A stretch of DNA of 64,000 nucleotides from Thiomargarita sp. (GTDB lineage Bacteria; Pseudomonadota; Gammaproteobacteria; Beggiatoales; Beggiatoaceae): positions 1-64,000 of the forward strand of contig DYNP01000013.1 of assembly GCA_020721005.1 (NCBI GenBank), read 5' to 3'. The position numbers were made by a program, and so were the translations under genes. The notes under the pieces were generated by a model. It did no database searches, was not told where the DNA came from, and worked only from the letters and a program-made list of their open reading frames with translations. This document shows positions 1 through 9,700 of this stretch, piece by piece (positions within the stretch are counted from its first letter, which is position 1; each line of letters begins with the position of its first letter).

Positions 1-238
1 AGTGGGGCTCTAAAAGGCACGTTGGAGTGGAGGCTTTAGCCGGAGTGGGGCTCTAAAAGGCACGTTGGAGTGGAGGCTTTAGCCGGAGTGGGGCTCTAAA
101 AGGTACGTTGGAGTAGAGGCTTTAGCCGGTCAGCCGTAGGCATTACTCCGTATACACAAATTGCAAGAGCCTACCGCCGTCCGGCTAAAGCCTCCACTCC
201 AACCTACCTTATCGCATATCTTTGCAAGAGGTCTAATG
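1..238. repeat. MITE-like repeat element, family A, copy 1 (left end outside window)
   Basis: Three tandem 43-bp units (1-43, 44-86, 87-129) each end in GGAGTGGAGGCTTTAGCCGG (third copy with one change). After a loop of about 50 bp the same arm returns inverted at 181-203. The right terminus, about 209-238, reads as the complement of TTAGACCTCTTGCAAAG followed by an ATGCGATAA-type sequence. The same ends and arms recur near 3.2, 40.8, 52.2 and 61.5 kb. No credible coding sequence lies inside. The left end lies outside the window. Confidence 0.85.
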
Positions 239-271
239 CTTCCTTGAGAGGAAAAATGGAATTGTTTATAG

Positions 272-868
272 CTAATGATGAAGCAACAGCGTTTTTAAGG
301 CCCGCAACGCCTGTCCCCGATGGCTCAACTCATTTTTTACCTGCGGTGACAACTGCGCTGAGGAACAATGGTGAGTGGGCACATAAAATAGAGGATCGTA
401 GCCAAAACCATGTTCGCCCACTGGTGCTGTAAGAATGCGCCCTTCCCAAGTTCCTTGACAAATCAATGGCATAGCATCTTGTGCATGACGCAAATACACA
501 ATTACACAATGATAACGAGCAGTACGTTGTGCCTCTGCGATTCCCTGTAATTGGGTCAACAACAATTGATTATTCTCCTCATCACTGGCGCCCACCCTGG
601 CAAATCGAGCCGAATAAATCCCGGGTGCACCGCCCAAAGCATCCACTTCTATTCCCGAATCGTCCGATAAAGCAGGTAATCCGGTTAAAACTGCGGCATG
701 GCGAGCTTTGATCAAAGCATTCTCTACGAAACTCAAACCCGTTTCTGCCACTTCTGGCACCGCAAATTGTCCCTGGGGGACCACTTCCCGATCACAATCG
801 GCTAATATTTCTGCAAATTCCCGTAACTTGCCAGGATTGTTACTGGCCAACACTATTGTTTGTTTCAT
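272..868 (-). CDS. rdgB: XTP/dITP pyrophosphatase (RdgB/HAM1 family)
   Basis: House-cleaning enzyme that hydrolyses non-canonical purine nucleoside triphosphates (XTP, dITP, ITP) to monophosphates in the cytoplasm, keeping them out of DNA and RNA. The 198-residue protein has the normal family length. It starts with the substrate loop SNNPGKLREF, has the catalytic SDDSGIEVDALGG motif and GIYSARFA, then GFGYDPLFYVP and SHRGQALR near the C-terminus. Its ATG overlaps the stop of pbpC by four bases (ATGA), so it is translationally coupled as second gene of a pbpC-rdgB unit. The 3' end is followed directly by repeat element copy 1. Confidence 0.96.
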   Translation of the reverse strand: MKQTIVLASNNPGKLREFAEILADCDREVVPQGQFAVPEVAETGLSFVENALIKARHAAVLTGLPALSDDSGIEVDALGGAPGIYSARFARVGASDEENNQLLLTQLQGIAEAQRTARYHCVIVYLRHAQDAMPLICQGTWEGRILTAPVGEHGFGYDPLFYVPTHHCSSAQLSPQVKNELSHRGQALRALKTLLLHH

Positions 869-3135
869 TTGACGTAAAATGTAATTTTAGGAGTGAGTAG
901 AGAACCATAACGGACCTGTGCAGAATGAGTACCTTTCTGTACTGGCCAGAGAATTTGTTGAGTGTCAGCCCCAGTTTCAGCCAGCACCTGCCCATCAATC
1001 AACCATTCCAGAAAAGTGCTGGACTGTGGACTGGGAACTTGATGCAAGCGCAAGGCAAAGGCTTCATACTCATCAGGGATGCGAGGATCCAAAGCCAATT
1101 GTAAACCTTCGGTGGGCTGTTGTAAATAAAATGCGCTGAAACCGTCTTTTTCTATGGGCTCATATTCAGTTAATCGGGGGGTGGAAGTTGGGGAATTGGG
1201 CAGAGATTCTGGAATAAACCATTCATAGCGACCTGGGCAATCGGCGCTGGCCAACTCTCCAGTGGTTGGGCAAATTGCCAATTTAGCCAATTTGGGACTC
1301 AGGTATAAGGGTTGAGTATTGGCAAAACGGGTTAATTCTGCAAATATCGCCCGCAATATCAGGGCGGCACCTGAGGAACCAGAGACTTCTGACATGGGGC
1401 GTTGACTTAAATTCCCCAACCACACGCCTACGGTGTAACGATAATTAAAACCCAGGGCCCAAGCATCTCGGTAATCAGTGGAAGTGCCGGTTTTTACTGC
1501 AGTTTGGACTGGAAACTGCAGCAAACTGCTGCCCCCAAATTCCAAGTGGCGAGCTTCGGGATCGGATAAAATATTGGCGATTAAGGAAGTTATTTCGGGA
1601 CTGAAAATCTGTCCTTTGCAGCCTGTGGGGGGAAGGGAAATTGGGTTTATGGGGAATTGTGAAGCGTGCAATGCAGTTAAAGGTCGACAGTGTCCCTGCC
1701 GAGCCAGTACTGTGTAGGCTTGCACCAGTTCAAATAAACTGATTCCCCCATTCCCCAAGGCCAAACCTTCGCCATAATGTTGAGCTGAGGCAGTTAAATT
1801 GGACATGCCCAGGCGGTGTAAAGTGTCTAGGAATAATTGAGTTCCCACAAATTGTACAGTTCGAATGGCTGGAGTGTTGAGGGAATTGCCCAAAGTTTCT
1901 CGTAGGGTTAGGGGACCATAATAGTGTCGACTGTAATTGCGATAAGCATGGAGACCGCTGCCCACTGCAGTGGTTAGCGGCGCATCTTCCAGTATGGTGG
2001 CTGCAGTCCAGCCTTTTTCCAAAGCCAAGGCATACAAGAAAGGTTTGAGAGTGGAGCCCGGTTGGCGTGGCGTGAGAATGGCTTCCAATTGTCCACCGGG
2101 CACTTGGGAATTATCTGCACCACCGTTGACCCAGGCCACAATGTGATTGTGTTGATGATCCACCACCAATACAGCGCCATTGTACACTTTTTTGGACTGT
2201 AATTGCTTCAATCGTTTGTCGAGAATGTCTTGGACTGCAGTCTGCAATTGCCCATTTAGCGTGGTTTTAACTTGAGGAGGAGTAGAGCGTTGTGGGGACA
2301 GTTGTGCATTCGGCAGTTGTTCCAGTTGGGTGCGGATGTAGTTTACAAAATGGCTGGCTCGAATTGGCAGTTGGGAATTGTGCAGTTGTAGGGAATCGGT
2401 GCCGAGAGCTTCATAATCTTCAGCGCTGAGATAGCCGCTGGCGAGCAGGCGTTGGGCCAGAATCTGTAAAGGGGCTTCGATACTGTTGGGATTGCGACGC
2501 AAATCCAGGCGACTGGGTGCTCTGACCAGCACGACAAGAGCCAACATTTCTTTGCGGCTTAAGGTTTCTAAATCTCGGTCGAAGTAATAACGGGCCGCTT
2601 GGACCACCCCTCTGCGATTGCTGGTATAGGGAATTTGATTCAGATAAAATTCTAAAATAGTGGTTTTAGAAAATTGTTGTTCCAAGCGACTCGCTTCAAA
2701 ACCCTCCAGCCAGCGGGACCAGAGAGTGCGGGGGCGAGGATGTAAGAGTCGCACCACCTGTTCAGTCACCGTGCTGGCACCTCGTACTGTTTTCAGTGAG
2801 ATAAGATTTTGATACAAGGCTTGGAAACGGGCCAAGCAGTCCACGCCATTGTGTTGGAAGAATCGTTGATCCTCGGCTTGGATAAAAATATGTTGTAGGG
2901 GCTCTGGAATTTGATGCAGTGGAATATTGTCTTGGCGATTCCAAGAATCTTGATAAGTGAAAGTCAAAGAGTGATTACTGCGATCTAGGATTTGTATTTT
3001 GTCTAAGGGACCGTTTTCCAAAGTTAAGGTGGTGGGCAGTGGCAGCAATTGGCGATGAGTTTGCCAAGCGAGAATTGTCAACATGAGAGTGCTGAGCAGC
3101 AAGAGGACAGATAGGAATGAGCGACGATTGATCAT
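865..3135 (-). CDS. pbpC: Penicillin-binding protein 1C (bifunctional transglycosylase/transpeptidase)
   Basis: Class A penicillin-binding protein that polymerises glycan strands and cross-links peptides in the periplasm. Residues 6-23 form the single N-terminal membrane anchor. The GT51 domain is marked by QAEDQRFFQHNGVD (catalytic Glu near residue 88) and GASTVTEQVVRLL. The transpeptidase domain has all three motifs: S361-T-L-K364, S418-L-N420 and K548-T-G550. A C-terminal beta domain of about 90 residues matches the BiPBP_C extension of PbpC. The length of 756 residues is usual. Start is the ATG at 3135; no strong ribosome binding site is visible. It is followed by rdgB with an ATGA overlap. 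Confidence 0.95.
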   Translation of the reverse strand: MINRRSFLSVLLLLSTLMLTILAWQTHRQLLPLPTTLTLENGPLDKIQILDRSNHSLTFTYQDSWNRQDNIPLHQIPEPLQHIFIQAEDQRFFQHNGVDCLARFQALYQNLISLKTVRGASTVTEQVVRLLHPRPRTLWSRWLEGFEASRLEQQFSKTTILEFYLNQIPYTSNRRGVVQAARYYFDRDLETLSRKEMLALVVLVRAPSRLDLRRNPNSIEAPLQILAQRLLASGYLSAEDYEALGTDSLQLHNSQLPIRASHFVNYIRTQLEQLPNAQLSPQRSTPPQVKTTLNGQLQTAVQDILDKRLKQLQSKKVYNGAVLVVDHQHNHIVAWVNGGADNSQVPGGQLEAILTPRQPGSTLKPFLYALALEKGWTAATILEDAPLTTAVGSGLHAYRNYSRHYYGPLTLRETLGNSLNTPAIRTVQFVGTQLFLDTLHRLGMSNLTASAQHYGEGLALGNGGISLFELVQAYTVLARQGHCRPLTALHASQFPINPISLPPTGCKGQIFSPEITSLIANILSDPEARHLEFGGSSLLQFPVQTAVKTGTSTDYRDAWALGFNYRYTVGVWLGNLSQRPMSEVSGSSGAALILRAIFAELTRFANTQPLYLSPKLAKLAICPTTGELASADCPGRYEWFIPESLPNSPTSTPRLTEYEPIEKDGFSAFYLQQPTEGLQLALDPRIPDEYEAFALRLHQVPSPQSSTFLEWLIDGQVLAETGADTQQILWPVQKGTHSAQVRYGSLLTPKITFYVK

Positions 3136-3179
3136 GGCGGAATACTTGAGTTTAATAAAAAATGAGAACAGCCCTTACT

Positions 3180-3392
3180 TTTTGCTTGGAATGGAGGCTT
3201 TAGCCGGTCCTTTTGCTTGGAATAGAGGCTTTAGCCGGTCAGTGGTAGGAATCACAAATTACAAGGGTTTACCGCCGGCCGGCTAAAGCCTCCATTCCAA
3301 TGGCCGGCTAAAGCCTCCACTCTAACGGGGATTTCCCCTTTATTTTTTCATATTTTATCCTTATTGCATCATTTACTTTTGCAAGAGGTGTA
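3180..3392. repeat. MITE-like repeat element, family A, copy 2
   Basis: Two left arms containing GAGGCTTTAGCCGG (about 3190-3240) face two inverted arms (about 3280-3325). The right terminus at about 3340-3390 is the complement of CCTCTTGCAAAAGTAAATGA and matches the left ends of the copies at 52 and 61 kb. The left terminus is not recognisable, so the element looks eroded on that side. It lies upstream of pbpC. Confidence 0.8.
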
Positions 3393-3414
3393 TTATGCCT
3401 TACGTGTTGAAACA

Positions 3415-3672
3415 TTATAAAGATACCGGTGGAATCTGCGGCAACGCCCCGTGAACGTTCATTTGAATGTTCTGCAAATCTTGATTTGCATTTGAATGAG
3501 AATGTGCAAACCATTTGAATAAATGTGCAAACCAAGGTTTGTACTCCATTTGAATGAAGTATTCAAAATAGGGATAAGCACGTGACATATTTTTGCCACC
3601 AGTAAAATAATCAAGAGTTACATTAGTTTCACCTAATTGTGAACTAAAAGTTTCAAATTCATTTGATATAGT
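3415..3672 (-). pseudogene. Open frame without an early start, downstream of the adenine methylase
   Basis: Reading the minus strand, 85 codons run without a stop from just after a TAG at 3675-3673 to a TAA at 3417-3415, overlapping the methylase 3' end in another frame. The first ATG is at 3588 and would give 57 residues beginning MSRAYPYFEYFIQ. The translation is aromatic and protein-like, but there is no start codon near the overlap and I do not recognise it. It may be a remnant of a gene that once followed the methylase, or chance. The nonamer CATTTGAAT occurs four times on the plus strand within 3460-3556. Confidence 0.25.
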
Positions 3673-4573
3673 CTAATTCCCCAGATATTTGGTTAGTGAT
3701 TAATAATTCTGTTAGTTCTCCCCGTTTTTCCGCATTTACATTTACCATCCTTGTTGCATAGACTCGCTTGATAGTAAACTGCTTATACAAATCATCAAAA
3801 AAGTTATCGTCCAAACTTATTCCTTTTACATCAGAATTGCTTAGAATGAAGTTGTGGCCAAGAAGATCAACCTTTTTGCAAAAATCTCCCAACCGAATTT
3901 GTTCATAATCATTGAAATCTTCTTTTGCATAAGAATTGAAACTTGATGTTTCGCTTAACGGCTTATATGGTGGATCAAAATAAAAAAAACTATTATTCAT
4001 GGCATATTTTAATGTTTCTGCAAAATCGCCTGTCAATACCTCAACTTTTTGTAGAAGTTCGCTGTCTGCAAAAATTGTTTGCCTATCGCAAATTTTAGGA
4101 TTGGCATATCGTCCAAATGGCACATTAAAAAATCCTTTACCATTTACCCTATACAAACCATTGAAACAGGTACGATTCAGATAAATAAAAAGAGCTGTAT
4201 TTTCAACAGGATCAAGCGATTTTGTGTTGAATTTTTCTCTTTTACTCAAATAATATTCTTTTCGTTTTCCTTCATTCAAGGGTAAATATTCATCTTGAAT
4301 CATTTGCAGAAACTTAACTAATTCAGAGGGTGTTTCTTTAACCGTTTTATAAGCGGTCGTTAAATCAGGATTGATGTCGTTTATAACAGCTTTTATAATA
4401 TTTGGATATTGTTGCAAAATCCAAAATAACACAGCCCCGCCCCCAACAAATGGTTCGATGTAGGTAACATTTTTTAAATCCATGAAGTTTTTAGGCAAAA
4501 CCTTTTCAATACTTTCAATAAGTTGAGTTTTCCCTCCAACCCATTTTACAAATGGTTTTGCTTTTATAGTCAT
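3659..4573 (-). CDS. DNA adenine methylase (D12 / Dam-type class)
   Basis: N6-adenine DNA methyltransferase using S-adenosylmethionine. It has the D12-class layout: FVKWVGGKTQLI near the N-terminus, the SAM-binding YIEPFVGGGAVLF at about residues 38-50, and the catalytic DPPY at about 200-203 within SFFYFDPPYKPLSE. I chose the ATG at 4573 (304 residues), close to GTGGGAAG; a GTG at 4591 would add six residues. The gene is visibly more A+T-rich than its neighbours and stands alone between a repeat element and an operon of different composition, which suggests transfer. No recognisable restriction endonuclease is beside it. Target specificity cannot be read from sequence; GATC is the common Dam-type target. 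Confidence 0.9.
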   Translation of the reverse strand: MTIKAKPFVKWVGGKTQLIESIEKVLPKNFMDLKNVTYIEPFVGGGAVLFWILQQYPNIIKAVINDINPDLTTAYKTVKETPSELVKFLQMIQDEYLPLNEGKRKEYYLSKREKFNTKSLDPVENTALFIYLNRTCFNGLYRVNGKGFFNVPFGRYANPKICDRQTIFADSELLQKVEVLTGDFAETLKYAMNNSFFYFDPPYKPLSETSSFNSYAKEDFNDYEQIRLGDFCKKVDLLGHNFILSNSDVKGISLDDNFFDDLYKQFTIKRVYATRMVNVNAEKRGELTELLITNQISGELDYIK

Positions 4574-4703
4574 ATCTATTGCACTTCCCACATAATCATA
4601 TATTTTTCTATTTGTAAGCAGTAGTCTATGTTGGTTTTCTTAACTGCCCATCAATTGTAACTCAAATTAACCTAGGAAGTCAAACTCTTTTCGGTCTCCC
4701 TCC

Positions 4704-4743
4704 CAAAAAAATAACCTGCTCAATCCTCAAAATTAAGCAGGTT
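4704..4743 (-). terminator. Rho-independent terminator after the moxR-like gene
   Basis: AACCTGCT (4713-4720) pairs with AGCAGGTT (4736-4743) around a 15-base loop. Read on the minus strand the hairpin is followed by a T-rich run (complement of 4704-4711). It lies about 80 bases past the stop of the MoxR-type gene and fits termination of that unit. Confidence 0.65.
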
Positions 4744-4821
4744 AAAAACGAGGTGCTTCACTGATGAAACAACAACACCCCGGCTAGAATCTTTACACTT
4801 TACAAAACTGTAAAACCACTT

Positions 4822-5865
4822 TTACTCATACAACATAATATCTCCAAAATTCCTAGCCCAGTGGGCAAATTCAGGCACTTCAAACACTCCTTGCCCAATA
4901 GCTCGCAGCAGATCGGAAACCAGCATGACTCCCAATTCCCGATGGTGAAAACAGTGGGCAAATTGCAAAATGTGCCCATAAGTCGATTTAGCCTGAGGAG
5001 AATTGCGCACCCGAATCGCCCTGCCTACTAAAGCTGCTGCCACTGCATACTGCAAATCAACCTCTTTGGGAATAGATACAGTTTCCCCACGCAAAATAGC
5101 TTCCAAATCGGGCATAAATTCTAAATTTTGAATAAACGCATGCACTTCAAGTCCCGCAGCGGGACCCACACAAGCCTGTAAACAACCTAGCAACAAATGA
5201 GGTTGTTGATCAAACTTTTGCAAGGCTCGGTGTGCAAATTCCCAAGTCCTTGGCGATGGAAAAGCAATTGGATTGTGGGCCGGATCAAAGTCAAATAAGC
5301 GCTCTGGCCGAAAGCGCAAAAAGGCAATAATGCGCTCATCAATTTCATGTTGGTAAGCCCAAGCGACCCAATCATCCAGATACACTTCCACCTCAAAATG
5401 AGAAAACCGATTGGCCAACGGGGCCGGCATGGTATAAGTGACTCCTCGATCTCCTTGTCGATTCCCAGCTGCCACAATGGCCCATCCTTCTGGCACTGCA
5501 TATTCTCCTAAACGACGGTCTAAAATCAATTGGTAAGCGGCCGCTGACACACTGGGCGGAGCGGAAGTGATTTCATCCAGGAATAAAATGCCTTGTGGAC
5601 CATGACGTTGCCTTTGTGGTAACAGGGCGGGAATTGCCCATTCCACATGGTTGTCGACTCGAAAAGGAATGCCTCTCAAATCACTGGGTTCCATTTGTGA
5701 CAACCGAATGTCAATGATGGGGGACTGATGTTTTTGGGCAATTTGTGCAACAATCTGAGATTTGCCCACCCCAGGTGGTCCCCATAACATGACCGGGGTA
5801 TGATATCTGCCCCGGGCACTGAAAAATTCTTGTTCTAAAACTAGGCTAAGTTGAGCTGGACGCAT
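4822..5865 (-). CDS. MoxR-type AAA+ ATPase (AAA_5, dynein-related)
   Basis: Cytoplasmic AAA+ chaperone-like ATPase of 347 residues. Walker A is GPPGVGKSQ at about residues 30-37, Walker B is GILFLDEITSAPP near residue 96, and the sensor-1 strand is WAIVAAGNR. ATPases of this type usually work with a von Willebrand A protein encoded next door, remodelling a partner or inserting a cofactor. Here the adjacent gene is a PAS protein (13 bases upstream), and the only VWA partner in view, a DUF2201-like zincin/VWA protein, lies 27 kb away at 32.6-33.8 kb. The separation is unusual. The biological substrate is unknown. Confidence 0.85.
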   Translation of the reverse strand: MRPAQLSLVLEQEFFSARGRYHTPVMLWGPPGVGKSQIVAQIAQKHQSPIIDIRLSQMEPSDLRGIPFRVDNHVEWAIPALLPQRQRHGPQGILFLDEITSAPPSVSAAAYQLILDRRLGEYAVPEGWAIVAAGNRQGDRGVTYTMPAPLANRFSHFEVEVYLDDWVAWAYQHEIDERIIAFLRFRPERLFDFDPAHNPIAFPSPRTWEFAHRALQKFDQQPHLLLGCLQACVGPAAGLEVHAFIQNLEFMPDLEAILRGETVSIPKEVDLQYAVAAALVGRAIRVRNSPQAKSTYGHILQFAHCFHHRELGVMLVSDLLRAIGQGVFEVPEFAHWARNFGDIMLYE

Positions 5866-5878
5866 GATAAATTCAGGA

Positions 5879-6364
5879 TCAGTTTAATCGTAAGGCTGCA
5901 TAATGGTCCTCAAATTCTCTAATTTCCTCGCGAGACAATTCATGTCGCACAGAAATATAGCCCAATAATTTACCTTTACGAGTATTGGGAGTGACTGTCA
6001 CATCACACCAAAAGAATCCCCCATCTTTACGCAAACATTTGACAGGTCCCTGCCAAATATGCCCTCCCAAAATGGTTTTCCACAGGTCCTTAAAGACCGA
6101 AGCTGGCATGTCAGGATGACGAAAAACATAATGCGGATTGCCGATCAATTCCGCTTCCTTATATCCGGAAACGTGAGCCAGCAATGGATTCACATAAGTC
6201 AATTTCCCCTCTGTATCTGTATGAGAAATCAGCAATTTTCCCTTTGGAAATGGAGTTTCCCTATCAGTAACAGTGACGATCCGTTGTGTGCCATCATGAT
6301 GAGTCAAGGTAACTTTACGCACCTTATGTTTTGAAACTGTATTTGAAACCGCAATTGTTGTCAT
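5879..6364 (-). CDS. PAS-domain protein, Aer-like sensor fragment
   Basis: A 161-residue soluble protein built around one PAS domain. After a 50-residue N-terminal region rich in basic and Thr residues come LLISHTDTEGKLTYVNP, VSGYKEAELIG, HPDMPASVFKDLW and FFWCDVTVTP, the order seen in PAS domains of aerotaxis receptors (Aer), which bind FAD. No transmembrane, HAMP or methyl-accepting domain follows, so it would be a stand-alone sensor or adaptor. I chose the ATG at 6364 because AGGAG precedes it by nine bases; an upstream ATG at 6415 lacks such a site. The moxR-like gene follows after 13 bases, probably as an operon. Confidence 0.8.
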   Translation of the reverse strand: MTTIAVSNTVSKHKVRKVTLTHHDGTQRIVTVTDRETPFPKGKLLISHTDTEGKLTYVNPLLAHVSGYKEAELIGNPHYVFRHPDMPASVFKDLWKTILGGHIWQGPVKCLRKDGGFFWCDVTVTPNTRKGKLLGYISVRHELSREEIREFEDHYAALRLN

Positions 6365-6778
6365 ATCTGCCCACTCCTTAGTTAAACACAATTTATTATC
6401 ACAACTTGTTATCATGGTTTGTTCCTAATAAGCTATCCCACTCAGTTTCCCTCAAAGAAACTCAATTTAGGAGTGTTACCATCTCTTGAATTATAGTAAC
6501 TCACGTCTGAAGCCAGCGCGATTACCTAATTATGTAGATAACCATTCCGATTTTGTCAAGTTGGAAGGATAATTTCTACCATTTTATTTTATTTTACCCT
6601 TAAAAAGGGTACGATACTACTTCAAATTACTCATATTAAATTTAATGACTTCCCAAATTTGTCGTATGCTCCTATCACTGCCAAGTTCCTAATTTAGATT
6701 AGGAAAAACTCAAGGAATTTTTATCCTGCATATGTAGATACGGTCAATTCAGTGACTCGGCTCGATAAACCTGTTTGT
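6365..6778. other. Intergenic stretch between the PAS gene and the helicase gene
   Basis: No gene is visible on either strand. It contains one small perfect hairpin, TACCCTT (6595-6601) with AAGGGTA (6605-6611), and A+T-rich sequence from 6560 to 6660. The promoter of the PAS-moxR unit probably lies here on the minus strand, but I see no clear -35/-10 pair. Confidence 0.4.
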
Positions 6779-9700
6779 TCAATCCAACGATTTGACCCGG
6801 TCCCCAGCTTTTAATGATTCTCCCCGTTGATTTGGACTCCACACAATATCCACACTGGATTCCGCATGACTGATCTGATAATTTCCAAGGGAAGCTGCAT
6901 ACACATTGATAGACTGATGAGACTCCAAATGACAATGCTCCTTCAAATACTGCTCCTGCTCAAACAAGCGATGCTCCATTTTCCTGGCACTCACCCATTG
7001 ACAATGCGGTACAACCTCAGGATGTCGACAAATAGCCTTGATTCTCTGTAACACTGGGAATTCATTGGAATCTGGCAATACCAATATCAAATAATCCTGA
7101 GCCCGACTGATGGCCACATTGAGCACACTCTGCTGATTCAACAAACTGTTGGGATGCGAATGGACAGGAGGATTCAACACCGTGATGATCATCGGACATT
7201 CATAACCCTGAAAACTGTGTACAGTCCCTACCAATGGAGCTGGCAATCCCAACAAACGAGCTTTTAACAACTTATCCAACACATGAGCCTGAGCACTGTA
7301 AGGGCACACCACTCCCAACTGATCAGGTTTAGCCAACTCGGGATTGGCCGCCAACAAATGCACAATCAACTCCACAGTCAATAACGCCGAGTACAAATGA
7401 TAGGGACTGCTGTGAGCCAAACGTAAAGGTTGATACAATGCCTCCTCAACCAACACCGGAAACTCTATCACTGTGATTGGCGCCACCCTTTCTCCTCGCA
7501 ACCAAACCGGCGCCAACACAGGCATCGTGCGAGCATGTTGCAAACGCCCCTGATAACTTAAATGGCTATACACATGACCAATGGGCGGCAAACTTCGATA
7601 TTGCGTACCCAAAAACACAGTTTTCAAAGCCGTTGAAGTTGAAAATGGATCAAATTGCACAAAAGTATATACAGTCTCCACCTGCCATTCCCGACTCATT
7701 GCAATCGGGGCAATCTGCTCTGGATCTCCACTGAGAATAAATTGGGCTTCAGAATAACGACAAAATACATAAGCCACCCCAGCCAATAACAACATAGAAG
7801 CCTCATCAAACACAATCACATCCCAAGGCAACTCATGTAACTTCTCTTTGGAGAATACATTAAAGCCCTCATAAGTCAACCGAGCCAAAGTCGTGATCAA
7901 CGTATAACTCTGCCAATGAGACAAAGAGCCCACTGTAGTCTCCACAGTTTTCGGATTGTTCCAAGCCACCACAGTATTTTTTCCAAACCGAATCAAAGGC
8001 ACTTGCCAAACCTGAGCAATTGGAGACAACTTTTTAAACAACACATCAGCTGCCTGATTGGTCGGCGTCAACACCAAAATTTTCAACCGTTTTTTCAACA
8101 AAGGCTGAATCTTCTCCTGAACCAAATAAGTCGTTTTACCAGTGCCTGGGGGACCGATCACAAAATCCAGAGACTTGGGCAAATGAGCTGGCAATAAATA
8201 CTCATCAGGCAAACTCAAAGCGTCAAAAGCCCGTGCCAAAGCCTCCAAAATAAGCACCGGATTATGAGTCGTTAACACAACCCGTTGAACCTTGCTCAAA
8301 TCCACTGCTGGCACTGCCGACTTCAACTGCACATGGACCGTTAAACCCTTCACATACAAACTGTGCACCCCCCATTGCAAACGTTGCTGCCCCACTCCCA
8401 ATTGCAACGATAAATTAGGAGAATCCTCTATCAAATTCGGAATAGTTTGAGCAGGCAATCTGAGAATAAGTGCATAATCATTCTCTTTCTCCACAGCCCC
8501 AAAAGACAAATGAAACTGCGACCCTAGACGTTGAGTTTGTAAAGACTCATAACTCAACAATTGTTCCAACTGTAACAACAACTTAAACCACAAAAAACTG
8601 TATTTTTCCGTTGTTTGCAACTGCACCTGCAAAACCTGAATATCATTTAACCTATCCAACTGATAAGCCAACTGAGACTGCTGATCTTGCAAAACCTGAC
8701 GCCTTTTATCCAACACTTGCAAGGCAGTGCTCGTGTTAGAATTTAAAACACTTTCCCCCTTAGCCTGCTGCTGCACCAAAAACGACTGCCACTGCGTCAA
8801 CAAACTCATCGGCGCCTGCCCCTGATGCACCGCCAACTGCCACATCTGTTCCCCTAACTCATATTTATCTCGCTGTTCCTGAGTAAATTCAGGCAGATAC
8901 TGACTGACCACCCCCAACTTATCCAACAAAACCTTAGCTGCATAACTCTGGACCTCATAATGCACCGCCAACTCTGACACCACCAATTCTGCCGGTTTCA
9001 CACAATTTAATGCTGCATTGTATAACCATGCAGTTTCCTTTAATTGAGTTAAAAACTGCGATTCAAAACGATAAGTATGCAACTTACGATAAAACCACTG
9101 ATATTGCCCCTGAAACACCTCTTCTTTGGCAGTCAACGGCTGCAATAACTCCCACAATAACCTAGAATTTTCCAAACCAGGATGGGCTAAAAAGGCAGCT
9201 AAACCCTCCAAATCATAATCATAACTGAAGCCCAACTCATGAAAATGATCACGGGTACACTTATAACGACAAATTCGTTGTCTATCCTCCTTAGAAAATG
9301 GCGGTGGAATCTTAAGCAATCGAGGCTGATCAGCCACCCCCAAAGCCTGTAAAAATTCCAACCACTTGGCCTCTTCCACTTCCTCTGCAATATCCTGATA
9401 AAACTCCCGATCTAACCACTGAATACCCGTATGAAATTTAAAGTAATGAACCAAAGTCGGAGTACGTAAATACAGCTGAGCAGGTGCTTGGCGTCCCGGT
9501 TGCCGATCGGGATGAGACACACTGCGACAAAATGGCAACTGACTTAACAAATTAAGATAAGCTGTTCGTTTTTGCCAAGGACAGACCAGAAAGTAATGGA
9601 AAAACTTTTTGAAATCAGCGTGTAACGTGGAATCTGGAACAACCATTGTTTCAGAATATCGAGGAATTAGATAATAAATAATCTCTTCATATTCAGTAGG

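Noticed and set aside
3083-3286. Plus-strand 67-codon frame upstream of pbpC
   Set aside because: Mostly the reverse of the pbpC N-terminus plus repeat arms.
3308-3535. Minus-strand 75-codon frame in the second family A element
   Set aside because: Runs from the CATTTGAAT repeats into the element terminus; no protein-like pattern.
4741-4790. AAC-rich stretch considered as a DGR template repeat
   Set aside because: No match to the kinase/FGE 3' end and too short; no reverse transcriptase nearby.
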